Shown here one piece after another: positions 54,321 through 61,185 of a stretch of DNA of 64,000 bases; position 1 is the first letter of the stretch, and every line of letters begins with the position of its first letter. The DNA lies in assembly GCA_016290325.1 (NCBI GenBank), contig JAEETL010000006.1:1-64000 (forward strand), written 5' to 3'. The notes beneath the pieces are model-generated. The model searched no databases, had not been told where the DNA came from, and saw only the letters and a program-made list of their open reading frames with translations. This DNA comes from Muribaculaceae bacterium (GTDB lineage Bacteria; Bacteroidota; Bacteroidia; Bacteroidales; Muribaculaceae). The translations under genes were made by a program, and so were the position numbers.

Positions 54321-55124
54321 TCAATCAAACAGCGACGTGTAGAAGTCTTTCACCTTCATCACATCGTCATCATCGATGAACTGCAGCTTGGGCAACGCGC
54401 TAGCAGCCTCAAGCACCTTGGGGCTCACACCGGCCTCACACTCAATCACCGCATCGGTATACTTCAGCGAATAGGCCATCAGGTCTTCATAGGTCAACTC
54501 ATTGCCGGCAATTGGCTTGAGTGCGCTCTTGGGCACGCCGTCCATGTGTATTTTCTCAGCCATACGGGCATCAAGCGGAGCTCCAATCTGCTCGTTGAAC
54601 AATGCAGTCACAATCTTTGCGTCGCGGAACGACGGGTCATCGCCATAAAGAGTGCGGATATATACTGGTGCCAGCGCCGAAATCCAACCCGTGCACTGAA
54701 TGATGTCGGGCACCCAGCGCATCTTACGGATCGACTCGATGACCGCACGCACAAAGAATATGCTGCGCTCGTCATTGTCATGAGGCGAGCAATTCATCTC
54801 GAGGTCATCAATGCGGTTGCTGGCAAAATAGTCCTCGTTATAAATGAAATAAACCTGGAAATGAGCTTGTTGCAGGGTAGCCACCTTGATGATGAGCGGA
54901 TGGTCGGTATCATCAATGATCACATTCATACCCGACAGCCTGATCATCTCATGCAGCTGGTTGCTGCGCTCGGCAATCATACCATACTTGGGCATAAAAG
55001 TGCGTTCCTCAATGCCTTGCTCCTTGATGCCCTGAGGCAAGATGCGACCAATCTGGGACAAACGGCGCTCGGGCACGTATGGCGCGATCTCCTGCGATAT
55101 AAATAAGACTTTCTTTACTTCCAT
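54321..55124 (-). CDS. Short glycogen/starch synthase-like protein (GT5 N-terminal half only)
   Basis: 267 aa. Matches the N-terminal Rossmann domain of glycogen synthases (KVLFISQEIAPYVPERRLSQIGRILPQGIKEQGIEERTFMPKYG, WVPDIIQCTGWISALAPVYIRTLY) but the C-terminal GT-B half is absent and the ADP-glucose-binding KxGGL motif is replaced by PERRLSQ. Catalytic glycogen synthase activity is therefore unlikely. Such short proteins are common in Bacteroidales. Starts a unit with the DUF4270 gene. Confidence 0.82.
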   Translation of the reverse strand: MEVKKVLFISQEIAPYVPERRLSQIGRILPQGIKEQGIEERTFMPKYGMIAERSNQLHEMIRLSGMNVIIDDTDHPLIIKVATLQQAHFQVYFIYNEDYFASNRIDDLEMNCSPHDNDERSIFFVRAVIESIRKMRWVPDIIQCTGWISALAPVYIRTLYGDDPSFRDAKIVTALFNEQIGAPLDARMAEKIHMDGVPKSALKPIAGNELTYEDLMAYSLKYTDAVIECEAGVSPKVLEAASALPKLQFIDDDDVMKVKDFYTSLFD

Positions 55125-55298
55125 GTTGCTTTCTTGTCAATAATAAATGCAAAGATAGCAATTTTTTTTCATTTTCACGATATTTTTTGCAGCCCTATAG
55201 GTCATTTTTAAGTAAAAACACCCCCTTTTTAACATCTTCTAATTATTTTTCCCTACCAACAACCCCATTAAACTGTAAGCGTTTAGCCTACCAAAGAT

Positions 55299-55350
55299 AG
55301 CCCGTAAAGCCCATTACCCCATCCTATCAGCCCTGTAGGTCCTATTAGCC
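55299..55350. repeat. Degenerate AGCCCnTnA nonamer array
   Basis: AGCCCGTAA, AGCCCATTA, an irregular CCCCATCCTATC, AGCCCTGTA, GGTCCTATT, AGCC in tandem. Confidence 0.55.
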
Positions 55351-55371
55351 TTTTAAGAATCGGCCACCCAT

Positions 55372-55414
55372 AAAAAGCGAGAGAGCCTTCCTTCAACCAG
55401 GAAAAGCCCTCTCT
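55372..55414 (-). terminator. Terminator of the Spy-like gene
   Basis: GAGAGAGCC..TTCC pairs with GGAAAAGCCCTCTCT; minus-strand reading ends CGCTTTTT. Confidence 0.8.
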
Positions 55415-55442
55415 ATCAAACACACACACGATATTTTCCTCA

Positions 55443-55922
55443 CTACTTCTTGTTGCCCTTGCAGTCACTGTCACAGCCCTTGCAGCCATCGTGGCCGCGG
55501 TCGGGCTTAACCCCATCGTGGCGGGGACCGCCGTGCTTCTTGCCGTGGCCACGCTTGCCCTCATGCTTTTTGAATTCGGCAAACTTGGTAGCCTGTTCCG
55601 GAGTCAACAAAGCCTCAATCTTGGCATTGGTAGCCTCGCGCTGCGCCTTCATCTTCTCGTGCATCGCCTTCATCTTAGCCTCGTCAGGCTTTTGGCCTTT
55701 CTCGGGCTTGGCGGGACGCTCTTTAGCCATCGATTCCATCTCGGCGGTGTAGATCTTGGTGATCTCGGCTTTCTGCGCCTCGGTCAGGTTCAAGGCCTTC
55801 TCCATGCGCTCAACACGTTGCTTAACCATCTGTTCGGGATTACCGTGACGGCGTTGGGGTTGTGCATTTGTCACAATCGTGCCCATCAGGGCAATCATCA
55901 ATACTAAAACAATCTTTTTCAT
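55443..55922 (-). CDS. Secreted Spy/CpxP-like helical protein with His/Cys-rich tail
   Basis: 159 aa. Signal peptide MKKIVLVLMIALMGTIVTNAQ, then two LTxxQ-type helices (ALNLTEAQKAEITKIYTAEMESMA and ALLTPEQATKFAEFKKH) as in Spy/CpxP/DUF4890-type periplasmic proteins. Residues about 125-159 form a tail of HGKKHGG, RHDGVKPDRGHDG and CKGCDSDCKG that could bind metal. A chaperone or stress-sensor role is suggested by the family; the tail is extra and could mean metal handling. Confidence 0.8.
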   Translation of the reverse strand: MKKIVLVLMIALMGTIVTNAQPQRRHGNPEQMVKQRVERMEKALNLTEAQKAEITKIYTAEMESMAKERPAKPEKGQKPDEAKMKAMHEKMKAQREATNAKIEALLTPEQATKFAEFKKHEGKRGHGKKHGGPRHDGVKPDRGHDGCKGCDSDCKGNKK

Positions 55923-56195
55923 CTTAAGTGGTGTTTTTGAAATGAATAATAAAATTTGATAAAACGTTTCTTTGATTCACATGCAAAGAAAAAACCAATT
56001 TTTGAAATAAAAAAACGCCAAATTCCCACTTCGTGACCAATCGACAAAACACGTTGACAAACTCCCCGAAAACCAAGACTAAAAACAAACCCAAAACCAG
56101 GGCGAAAAAGCGCTACTACCATCAGATTTTCTTAAACATTCGTCAAGAAATCAAAAAAAATGTAACCACTACATACAACTTATCAAAAAACGATG

Positions 56196-56203
56196 TATAT
56201 TTG
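56196..56203 (+). promoter_or_regulatory. -7 element TATATTTG of nagA
   Basis: 27 nt upstream of the nagA ATG. It places the transcription start near 56210, which favours ATG 56230 over any earlier start. Confidence 0.6.
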
Positions 56204-56229
56204 CAGTTCAAGGATAAAAAAGATTGGGG

Positions 56230-57420
56230 ATGTTGACTCAGATTTATAACGGCCATGTACTCACTCCTGAAGGTTGGATCAACGGCGGATCGGTAATCAT
56301 CGAGGACTGCCGCATCAAGGAGGTGAGTAAGAGCAGCCGCCAGTTGGATGGCATGGACAAGGTCATTGATGCCCACGGCATGCACGTTGTGCCGGGCGGT
56401 ATTGACCTGCATTGTCATGGCGGTGGTGGCAGTGATTTCCAGGAGTGCAGCCGTGAAGCTTTTGAGACAGTGGCCATGACCCACCTGCGCCACGGCACAA
56501 CTGCCATTTATGCCACGCTATCCTCCTCACCAATCGATATGATGGAGCGGGCTTGCCAAACCTGTGATGACATGATGAAGGATTCCAAATCCACCATCAT
56601 GGGCATGCACATGGAGGGCCCCTATTTCAATCCCAGCAAAGCGGGTGCCCAGATGCCTGAAGTCATCCGCATCCCCGACCCCAACGAATACCGCCACATA
56701 GTTGAGGATTTTGACTGCATGCGCCGATGGTCCTCGGCACCCGAACTGCCTGGCGCCGTCGAGATGGGCGAATATGTCACCGGTAAAGGAATTGTTGCCG
56801 CCATTGGGCACACCGCAGCCGAGTATCCACAAATCAAGGCCGCATGGGATGCGGGATATACCTTAGCAACCCACTTCTATAACGGCATGCCGGGTTTCCA
56901 CAACGTGAGGGAATTCAAGCACGCCGGCACTGTCGAGAGCGTCTATCTGCTTGAGGACATGGCCGTTGAGGTGATTGCCGACGGTATCCATGTGCCATCT
57001 ACCCTGCTCAACCTGGTTTATCACATCAAGGGCGTGGAGCGCACAGCCCTGTGCACCGATGCACTAGCCGTGACCGACAGCGACAGCGAGCACGCCTTTG
57101 ACCCGCGCGTCATCATCGAGGACGGCGTGTGCAAGCTTTCTGACCGCAGTGCCCTGGCCGGCAGCATCGCCACTATGGACCGCCTCATCAAAACTATGGT
57201 GCGCGTGGTGAACGTTCCCTTGAACGACGCCGTGCGCATGGCCAGCGAGACTCCTGCCCGCATCATGGGCATTTATGACCGTAAGGGCTCGCTGCAACGC
57301 GGCAAGGATGCTGACATCCTGCTGTTTGACAGCGACATCAACCTGCGAGGTGTTTTCTCGATGGGCGAGTTTGTTAAGGGTAGCGATCGCATCGCTCCTG
57401 CAGCCATTGTGGAGCAATAA
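56230..57420 (+). CDS. nagA: N-acetylglucosamine-6-phosphate deacetylase
   Basis: 396 aa from the ATG at 56230; a TTG two codons upstream is the alternative. Amidohydrolase fold: GGIDLHCHGGGGSDF (metal-site HxH), MHMEGPYFNP (metal Glu), IGHTAAEY and ATHFYNGM (metal His), CTDALAVTDSD, and LAGSIATMDRLI. It removes acetate from GlcNAc-6-P, feeding glucosamine-6-P to glycolysis or wall synthesis. It stands alone, with no nagB next to it. Confidence 0.95.
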   Translation: MLTQIYNGHVLTPEGWINGGSVIIEDCRIKEVSKSSRQLDGMDKVIDAHGMHVVPGGIDLHCHGGGGSDFQECSREAFETVAMTHLRHGTTAIYATLSSSPIDMMERACQTCDDMMKDSKSTIMGMHMEGPYFNPSKAGAQMPEVIRIPDPNEYRHIVEDFDCMRRWSSAPELPGAVEMGEYVTGKGIVAAIGHTAAEYPQIKAAWDAGYTLATHFYNGMPGFHNVREFKHAGTVESVYLLEDMAVEVIADGIHVPSTLLNLVYHIKGVERTALCTDALAVTDSDSEHAFDPRVIIEDGVCKLSDRSALAGSIATMDRLIKTMVRVVNVPLNDAVRMASETPARIMGIYDRKGSLQRGKDADILLFDSDINLRGVFSMGEFVKGSDRIAPAAIVEQ

Positions 57421-57453
57421 TAAAGAAAAAATCTGAGTTTTTTCACGATATTC

Positions 57454-57484
57454 TTGCACAAGAACAAAAATGGTATTATCTTTG
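57454..57484 (+). promoter_or_regulatory. Promoter of tRNA-His
   Basis: TTG 57454-57456, 20-nt spacer, TATCTTTG 57477-57484. Confidence 0.75.
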
Positions 57485-57514
57485 CACCCGCGTTTCGACA
57501 GAAATGCGTTATAT

Positions 57515-57589
<75 letters not shown>

Positions 57590-57604
57590 CAAAGTGAATA
57601 AAAA

Positions 57605-57641
57605 CCTGTACCGCTTAAGCAGTACAGGCTTTTTTGTTTTT
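57605..57641 (+). terminator. Terminator of tRNA-His
   Basis: CCTGTACcgc and gcaGTACAGG around TTAA, then a long T run (57630 onward). Confidence 0.9.
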
Positions 57642-57660
57642 TACACGTCAGGACCAAATA

Positions 57661-58164
57661 TTACAGCCCAAGTATCGACTTGACCATCGGGGTGATGTCG
57701 ACAGTGTTGGGGCCAGTATAGGCCACTGGGGTGACGGCGGTGTCAAACACCAGGTCAAAACCGCCCTGCTCACCAGCGGCACGGATAGCCGCCTGAATCT
57801 TGTCGGTAATGGGTTGGGTCAAAGCGGTGCGACGGGCAGTCAAGTCATCGGCAGCTCTGCGCTCAAATTCACGCATTTTCTTGTCACTCTCCTGCAACTC
57901 CTGCACTCGTCTCTCCTTGATGGTCTCGGGCATCGAGGCATCGGCGGCAACCGTCTGGTAGTCGGCATACTTCTTGTCAAACTCCCCACGCAGCAATTCA
58001 TACTCGGCATGATATTTCTCGCTCATCGCTTTGAGTTGGGCTTCGGCAGCCGCCTTCTCGGGCATAAGCTCAAAAATATTCTGGGAGTTCACAATTCCTA
58101 TCCTGGCCTGTGCCATCAGCATGAGCGGCAACAGCGCCACTGCAATCATGAGAATTCTTTTCAT
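57661..58164 (-). CDS. Skp/OmpH-family periplasmic chaperone (paralogue 1)
   Basis: 167 aa. Signal peptide MKRILMIAVALLPLMLMAQA, the OmpH start RIGIVNSQNIFELMPE, a long coiled-coil arm (about 40-125), and a C-terminal strand GGFDLVFDTAVTPVAY. Skp trimers hold unfolded outer-membrane proteins on the way to BAM. It is separated from the other two copies by the C1B peptidase and has its own promoter. Confidence 0.88.
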   Translation of the reverse strand: MKRILMIAVALLPLMLMAQARIGIVNSQNIFELMPEKAAAEAQLKAMSEKYHAEYELLRGEFDKKYADYQTVAADASMPETIKERRVQELQESDKKMREFERRAADDLTARRTALTQPITDKIQAAIRAAGEQGGFDLVFDTAVTPVAYTGPNTVDITPMVKSILGL

Positions 58165-58202
58165 CTTTTTTATCCTTTTCTATTACATTATTTATTATAG
58201 CG

Positions 58203-58233
58203 CAAAGGTAGTCTATTTTTCCAATAACAGCAA
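58203..58233 (-). promoter_or_regulatory. Promoter of Skp paralogue 1
   Basis: Minus-strand TACCTTTG (58203-58210) and TTG (58231-58233), 20-nt spacer. Confidence 0.75.
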
Positions 58234-58253
58234 GAGACGTGACGGGTTATTGA

Positions 58254-58293
58254 AACGAAAACTCCTGCCGCAACAGTTACCGGCAGGAGTTTA
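58254..58293 (-). terminator. Terminator of the C1B peptidase gene
   Basis: AAACTCCTGCCG..CGGCAGGAGTTT, 12-bp stem, then TTCGTTT on the minus strand. Confidence 0.85.
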
Positions 58294-58315
58294 GTATCTA
58301 ATTATCGGTCAATTG

Positions 58316-59719
58316 TCAGTCATCGGTACCGAAGAGCGGGTCTTCGGGCATGACCATTACGGGCTTGGTTTCGGCAGCCTTGAGGATGTTTTGCGGCACA
58401 TATTTCTTGTCCACAACCAAGCGGAAGGAGTACTCGTTGAACCACTCGTTGGTCATGATGATGTATCCCTTTTGTCCGCTGTCGCCACCCCAAGAGTTCT
58501 CGACCTTCCACTTGATGGGATTGCCGTTATCGTCAAGATCGACGGCGCAAAGCGTCATCGCGTGCGTTGAACCGCTGTCAAAAGTGGAAATGCGCTGGGC
58601 CTTGTCCATAGAGAATGTGGTGCCGAACAGGGTCGCATAGTCAAAGTTGTCGAGTGCGAGATAGCCGTTATCGCGGTTGAGCTGCTTGCCCACGTCAAAG
58701 CTGGCATAGAGTTTGGTGGAATCCTTCAGCGAAGCGATGGCCATGGCTGCAATGTCCTCCATGGGGAGGTTGACATAGCGCCAGTTGTGTCCGTCATAGG
58801 TGTGACGATCATATTCCACCTCATAGGTCTTGTAGTATTCCCTGCGGGGGTCGTTCATCGCCATGATGAACGTGCCGTTGATGGGGCCGCCTACCGTCTC
58901 GCGGTAGAATTCCAGCGGGGTGTAGGTGCGTGCCGGGCCTACGGCCTTGCCATTCTTGTCACGGAAAGCGTAGGTGAACGACTTGATGGGTTCGCCCAGC
59001 GTGAGCGATAGCATGTTATAGATGGTGCCCAGCATCTCGGTCTTGCGCTGGTTGATAGCCTTTTTGCTCTTTTTGGCGGCAACCATCTGACGCAGTTCCA
59101 GTCCGAATTCACGCAACTTTGACGAGACAAGCTGGCTCATGCGCGAGGTGCGTTCAGCCGAGAAGGTCTCAGGCTGTGCCTCAACAGGCACGAGGCCATA
59201 TTTCTCGGCAAGGTCGGCCACGCCACAGAAAGTGCCGCCATCGTTCATGGGATTGTGGAAGAAGAACTGCACACGCGTGTCATCAATGGGCTTGTCGGCA
59301 CAATCGATCACGCCTTGCAACATGAGGTTGGCCTTCTCGAGCTGGTCGTAGAAGAAAAGGTAATCGTGAGAGAACTCCACATTAATGGAGTCGCAATGGC
59401 GACGCGCGAAGTTGGCGCGCAGCACGTTGAAACTGGAGTACATCCAGCAGCGCCCGCTCTGACGCTGGTTGTGAATCGATTGCTTGGGCGTCTCGATGCT
59501 GAAGTAAGTGTCTGAAACTTTGGTGTTGCGGTAGTTTCTGGCAAGATCGTCGATGGAATTTGTCGCCATGGCATTGCTGATGGCCTTGTTTTGGTTAGAT
59601 GCCGAGGATGCAACAATCTGTCGCATCATATCGGGGCTGATACCTCCTTGAGAACGATCTTGTGCTGAGGCGGTAAAGGCGAGGCCTATTGCCAGAGCAA
59701 GTGTGATGAATTTATTCAT
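58316..59719 (-). CDS. Secreted C1B (bleomycin hydrolase-like) cysteine peptidase
   Basis: 467 aa. Signal peptide MNKFITLALAIGLAFTASAQ, then a papain-like aminopeptidase of the C1B/PepC group: NQRQSGRCWMYSSFNVLR (Gln and catalytic Cys near 92), GSTHAMTLCAVDLDD (His near 388), KVENSWGGDSGQKG (Asn near 405). Classical PepC and bleomycin hydrolases are cytoplasmic hexamers; the signal peptide moves this one to the periplasm or outside, as in many Bacteroidales. Its promoter lies in repeat copy C. Confidence 0.92.
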   Translation of the reverse strand: MNKFITLALAIGLAFTASAQDRSQGGISPDMMRQIVASSASNQNKAISNAMATNSIDDLARNYRNTKVSDTYFSIETPKQSIHNQRQSGRCWMYSSFNVLRANFARRHCDSINVEFSHDYLFFYDQLEKANLMLQGVIDCADKPIDDTRVQFFFHNPMNDGGTFCGVADLAEKYGLVPVEAQPETFSAERTSRMSQLVSSKLREFGLELRQMVAAKKSKKAINQRKTEMLGTIYNMLSLTLGEPIKSFTYAFRDKNGKAVGPARTYTPLEFYRETVGGPINGTFIMAMNDPRREYYKTYEVEYDRHTYDGHNWRYVNLPMEDIAAMAIASLKDSTKLYASFDVGKQLNRDNGYLALDNFDYATLFGTTFSMDKAQRISTFDSGSTHAMTLCAVDLDDNGNPIKWKVENSWGGDSGQKGYIIMTNEWFNEYSFRLVVDKKYVPQNILKAAETKPVMVMPEDPLFGTDD

Positions 59720-59786
59720 ATTAAGTTGTGAAATGGTTTAGAGCGCGGCACTGGGCCTTAGCGCAGGATTAATAGCTTCGTTGACT

Positions 59787-59860
59787 GCAAAGGTAGTGCA
59801 AGTCGAATACAAAAGCAAAATAAATTTTGATTTTGTTGAAGCGCCGCCTGCCTTGGCTGC
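59787..59860 (-). repeat. Promoter-associated repeat, copy C
   Basis: The promoter (minus TACCTTTG 59788-59795, TTG 59816-59818, spacer 20) starts the module. The following hairpin has changed sequence (CAAAAT..ATTTTG) but kept pairing, and a GCGCCGCCTGCCTTGGCTGCC tail follows. Confidence 0.6.
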
Positions 59861-59898
59861 CAGATTATGTTTGAGACCGCTAAAGAACGCAGGACTTC

Positions 59899-59939
59899 AA
59901 AAAACTGCCGCCAGCGAGGTTTTCTCTCACTGGCGGCAG
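59899..59939 (-). terminator. Terminator of the Skp-BamA unit
   Basis: CTGCCGCCAGCGAG (59905-59918) pairs with CTCACTGGCGGCAG (59926-59939), one G-U; minus-strand reading ends in six T. Confidence 0.9.
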
Positions 59940-59973
59940 CCTGTTTCAAACAGCTAAAAGCTGATGTCTTGTA

Positions 59974-60486
59974 TTACTTAATGCCCAATTTGGCTTTAAC
60001 CTTAGCACTCACGTCCTCGGCATTGGTGCCGGTGTAAAGGATTGAGCCGGCAGCCTGGTCAAAGATGAAGGTGTAGCCGCCCTCGGCACCGACAGCCTGG
60101 ATGGCGTTCTGGAGCTTTTGGGTGATGGGGGCAAGAAGTGTATCCTGCTGGCGCTGCAAATCCTGAGCAGCGGTCTGCTGGAAATTCTGGATCTTCATGT
60201 AGTCATCCTGCAGTTCCTGGTTGTGACGGTCCTTGATGGCCTGGGGAGTGGTGGCATCCTTGTCGGCAGCCTCGTATTCGGTCATCTTCTTCTGGAAAGC
60301 GTCCTGCAGGTTCTTGAATTCGGCCTCATACTTATCGCTTACCGACTTGAGGGTACTTTCAGCCGTCACCTTATCGGGCATGACGTTGAAAATCTCGGTG
60401 GTATTGAGATAACCGAATTTCTGAGCTTGCGCACACAGGCACATGGTGGTAGCCGTGATGGCTAAGAGCATAAATCTTTTAAACAT
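59974..60486 (-). CDS. Skp/OmpH-family periplasmic chaperone (paralogue 2)
   Basis: 170 aa. Signal peptide (MFKRFMLLAITATTMCLCAQAQ), OmpH start KFGYLNTTEIFNVMPDK, coiled coil, C-terminal GGYTFIFDQAAGSILYTG. It follows paralogue 3 by 80 nt on the same strand; this spacer has CCTAAAA-type repeats. Last gene before a strong terminator, so probably the end of the uppS-bamA-skp-skp unit. Confidence 0.9.
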   Translation of the reverse strand: MFKRFMLLAITATTMCLCAQAQKFGYLNTTEIFNVMPDKVTAESTLKSVSDKYEAEFKNLQDAFQKKMTEYEAADKDATTPQAIKDRHNQELQDDYMKIQNFQQTAAQDLQRQQDTLLAPITQKLQNAIQAVGAEGGYTFIFDQAAGSILYTGTNAEDVSAKVKAKLGIK

Positions 60487-60540
60487 GTCTAAAAATTAAT
60501 TTTGTTATTATAATTGTTCTTTTTCTTAATAAAACCTCGA

Positions 60541-60563
60541 CTAAAGCCTAAAACCTAAAGCCT
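60541..60563. repeat. CCTAAAA/CCTAAAG run
   Basis: CTAAAGCCTAAAACCTAAAGCCT in the spacer between the two Skp genes (written here as one short run). Confidence 0.55.
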
Positions 60564-60566
60564 ATT

Positions 60567-61079
60567 TTACTTGTAACCCATCTTCTCGAGCACCTCGTTG
60601 CTCACGTCGATGCGAGGCGATGCAAAAATGATGCTTTGGCTGCTGGCGCGATCAAAAATGACCTGGAAACCACGCTCCTCACACACCTTCTTGCAGGCGT
60701 TGTACACGTCGTCCTGGATAGGCTTGATGAGCGACTGGCGCTTCTTGAACAGCTCGCCCTGGGGGCCAAAGTACTTATACTGCAGCTGCTGAGCCTCTTT
60801 CTCCTTCTCGGTGATTTCTTCCTCTTTCTTCTTCTTCTGGTCATCGGTCAGGAACACCATGTCGGCCTGATAGTTCTTATACATGGTATCGGCCTCTTTC
60901 TTGAGTTCATCGACCTCGCGCTGCCAGCGCTGCGACACCTGGTTGAGTTGCTCATTGGCCATCTCATAGGCGGGAATGTTCTTCAATACATACTCCATGT
61001 CCACGAGAGCAAACTTCTGCGCGTTGGCGGCCATGAAGCCGGCAACAAGCGCCACTGCGATTAAAGCTATACGTTTCAT
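60567..61079 (-). CDS. Skp/OmpH-family periplasmic chaperone (paralogue 3)
   Basis: 170 aa. Signal peptide MKRIALIAVALVAGFMAANAQ, KFALVDMEYVLKNIPAYEMA, a strongly charged coiled coil (DDQKKKKEEEITEKEKEAQQ), and C-terminal RGFQVIFDRASSQSIIFASP. It lies 106 nt after bamA. The arm is more basic/acidic than in paralogues 1 and 2, so the copies are not redundant in sequence. Confidence 0.92.
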   Translation of the reverse strand: MKRIALIAVALVAGFMAANAQKFALVDMEYVLKNIPAYEMANEQLNQVSQRWQREVDELKKEADTMYKNYQADMVFLTDDQKKKKEEEITEKEKEAQQLQYKYFGPQGELFKKRQSLIKPIQDDVYNACKKVCEERGFQVIFDRASSQSIIFASPRIDVSNEVLEKMGYK

Positions 61080-61185
61080 TTCTTTTATCAGATAATTTTT
61101 TTGTTAATATTCGACCTTTAGACTGCGGCAACCGCAAATCGTTTATTGATAACGTTAAAAAATTAACTTAATTGTGTTAATGCCT

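Larger units (their letters stand above)
55125..55442. other. Intergenic 318 bp
   Basis: It contains a -7 element TATCTTTG (55149-55156, minus strand) for the GT5-like gene, a degenerate nonamer array (55299-55350) and a terminator (55372-55414). No gene. Confidence 0.6.
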
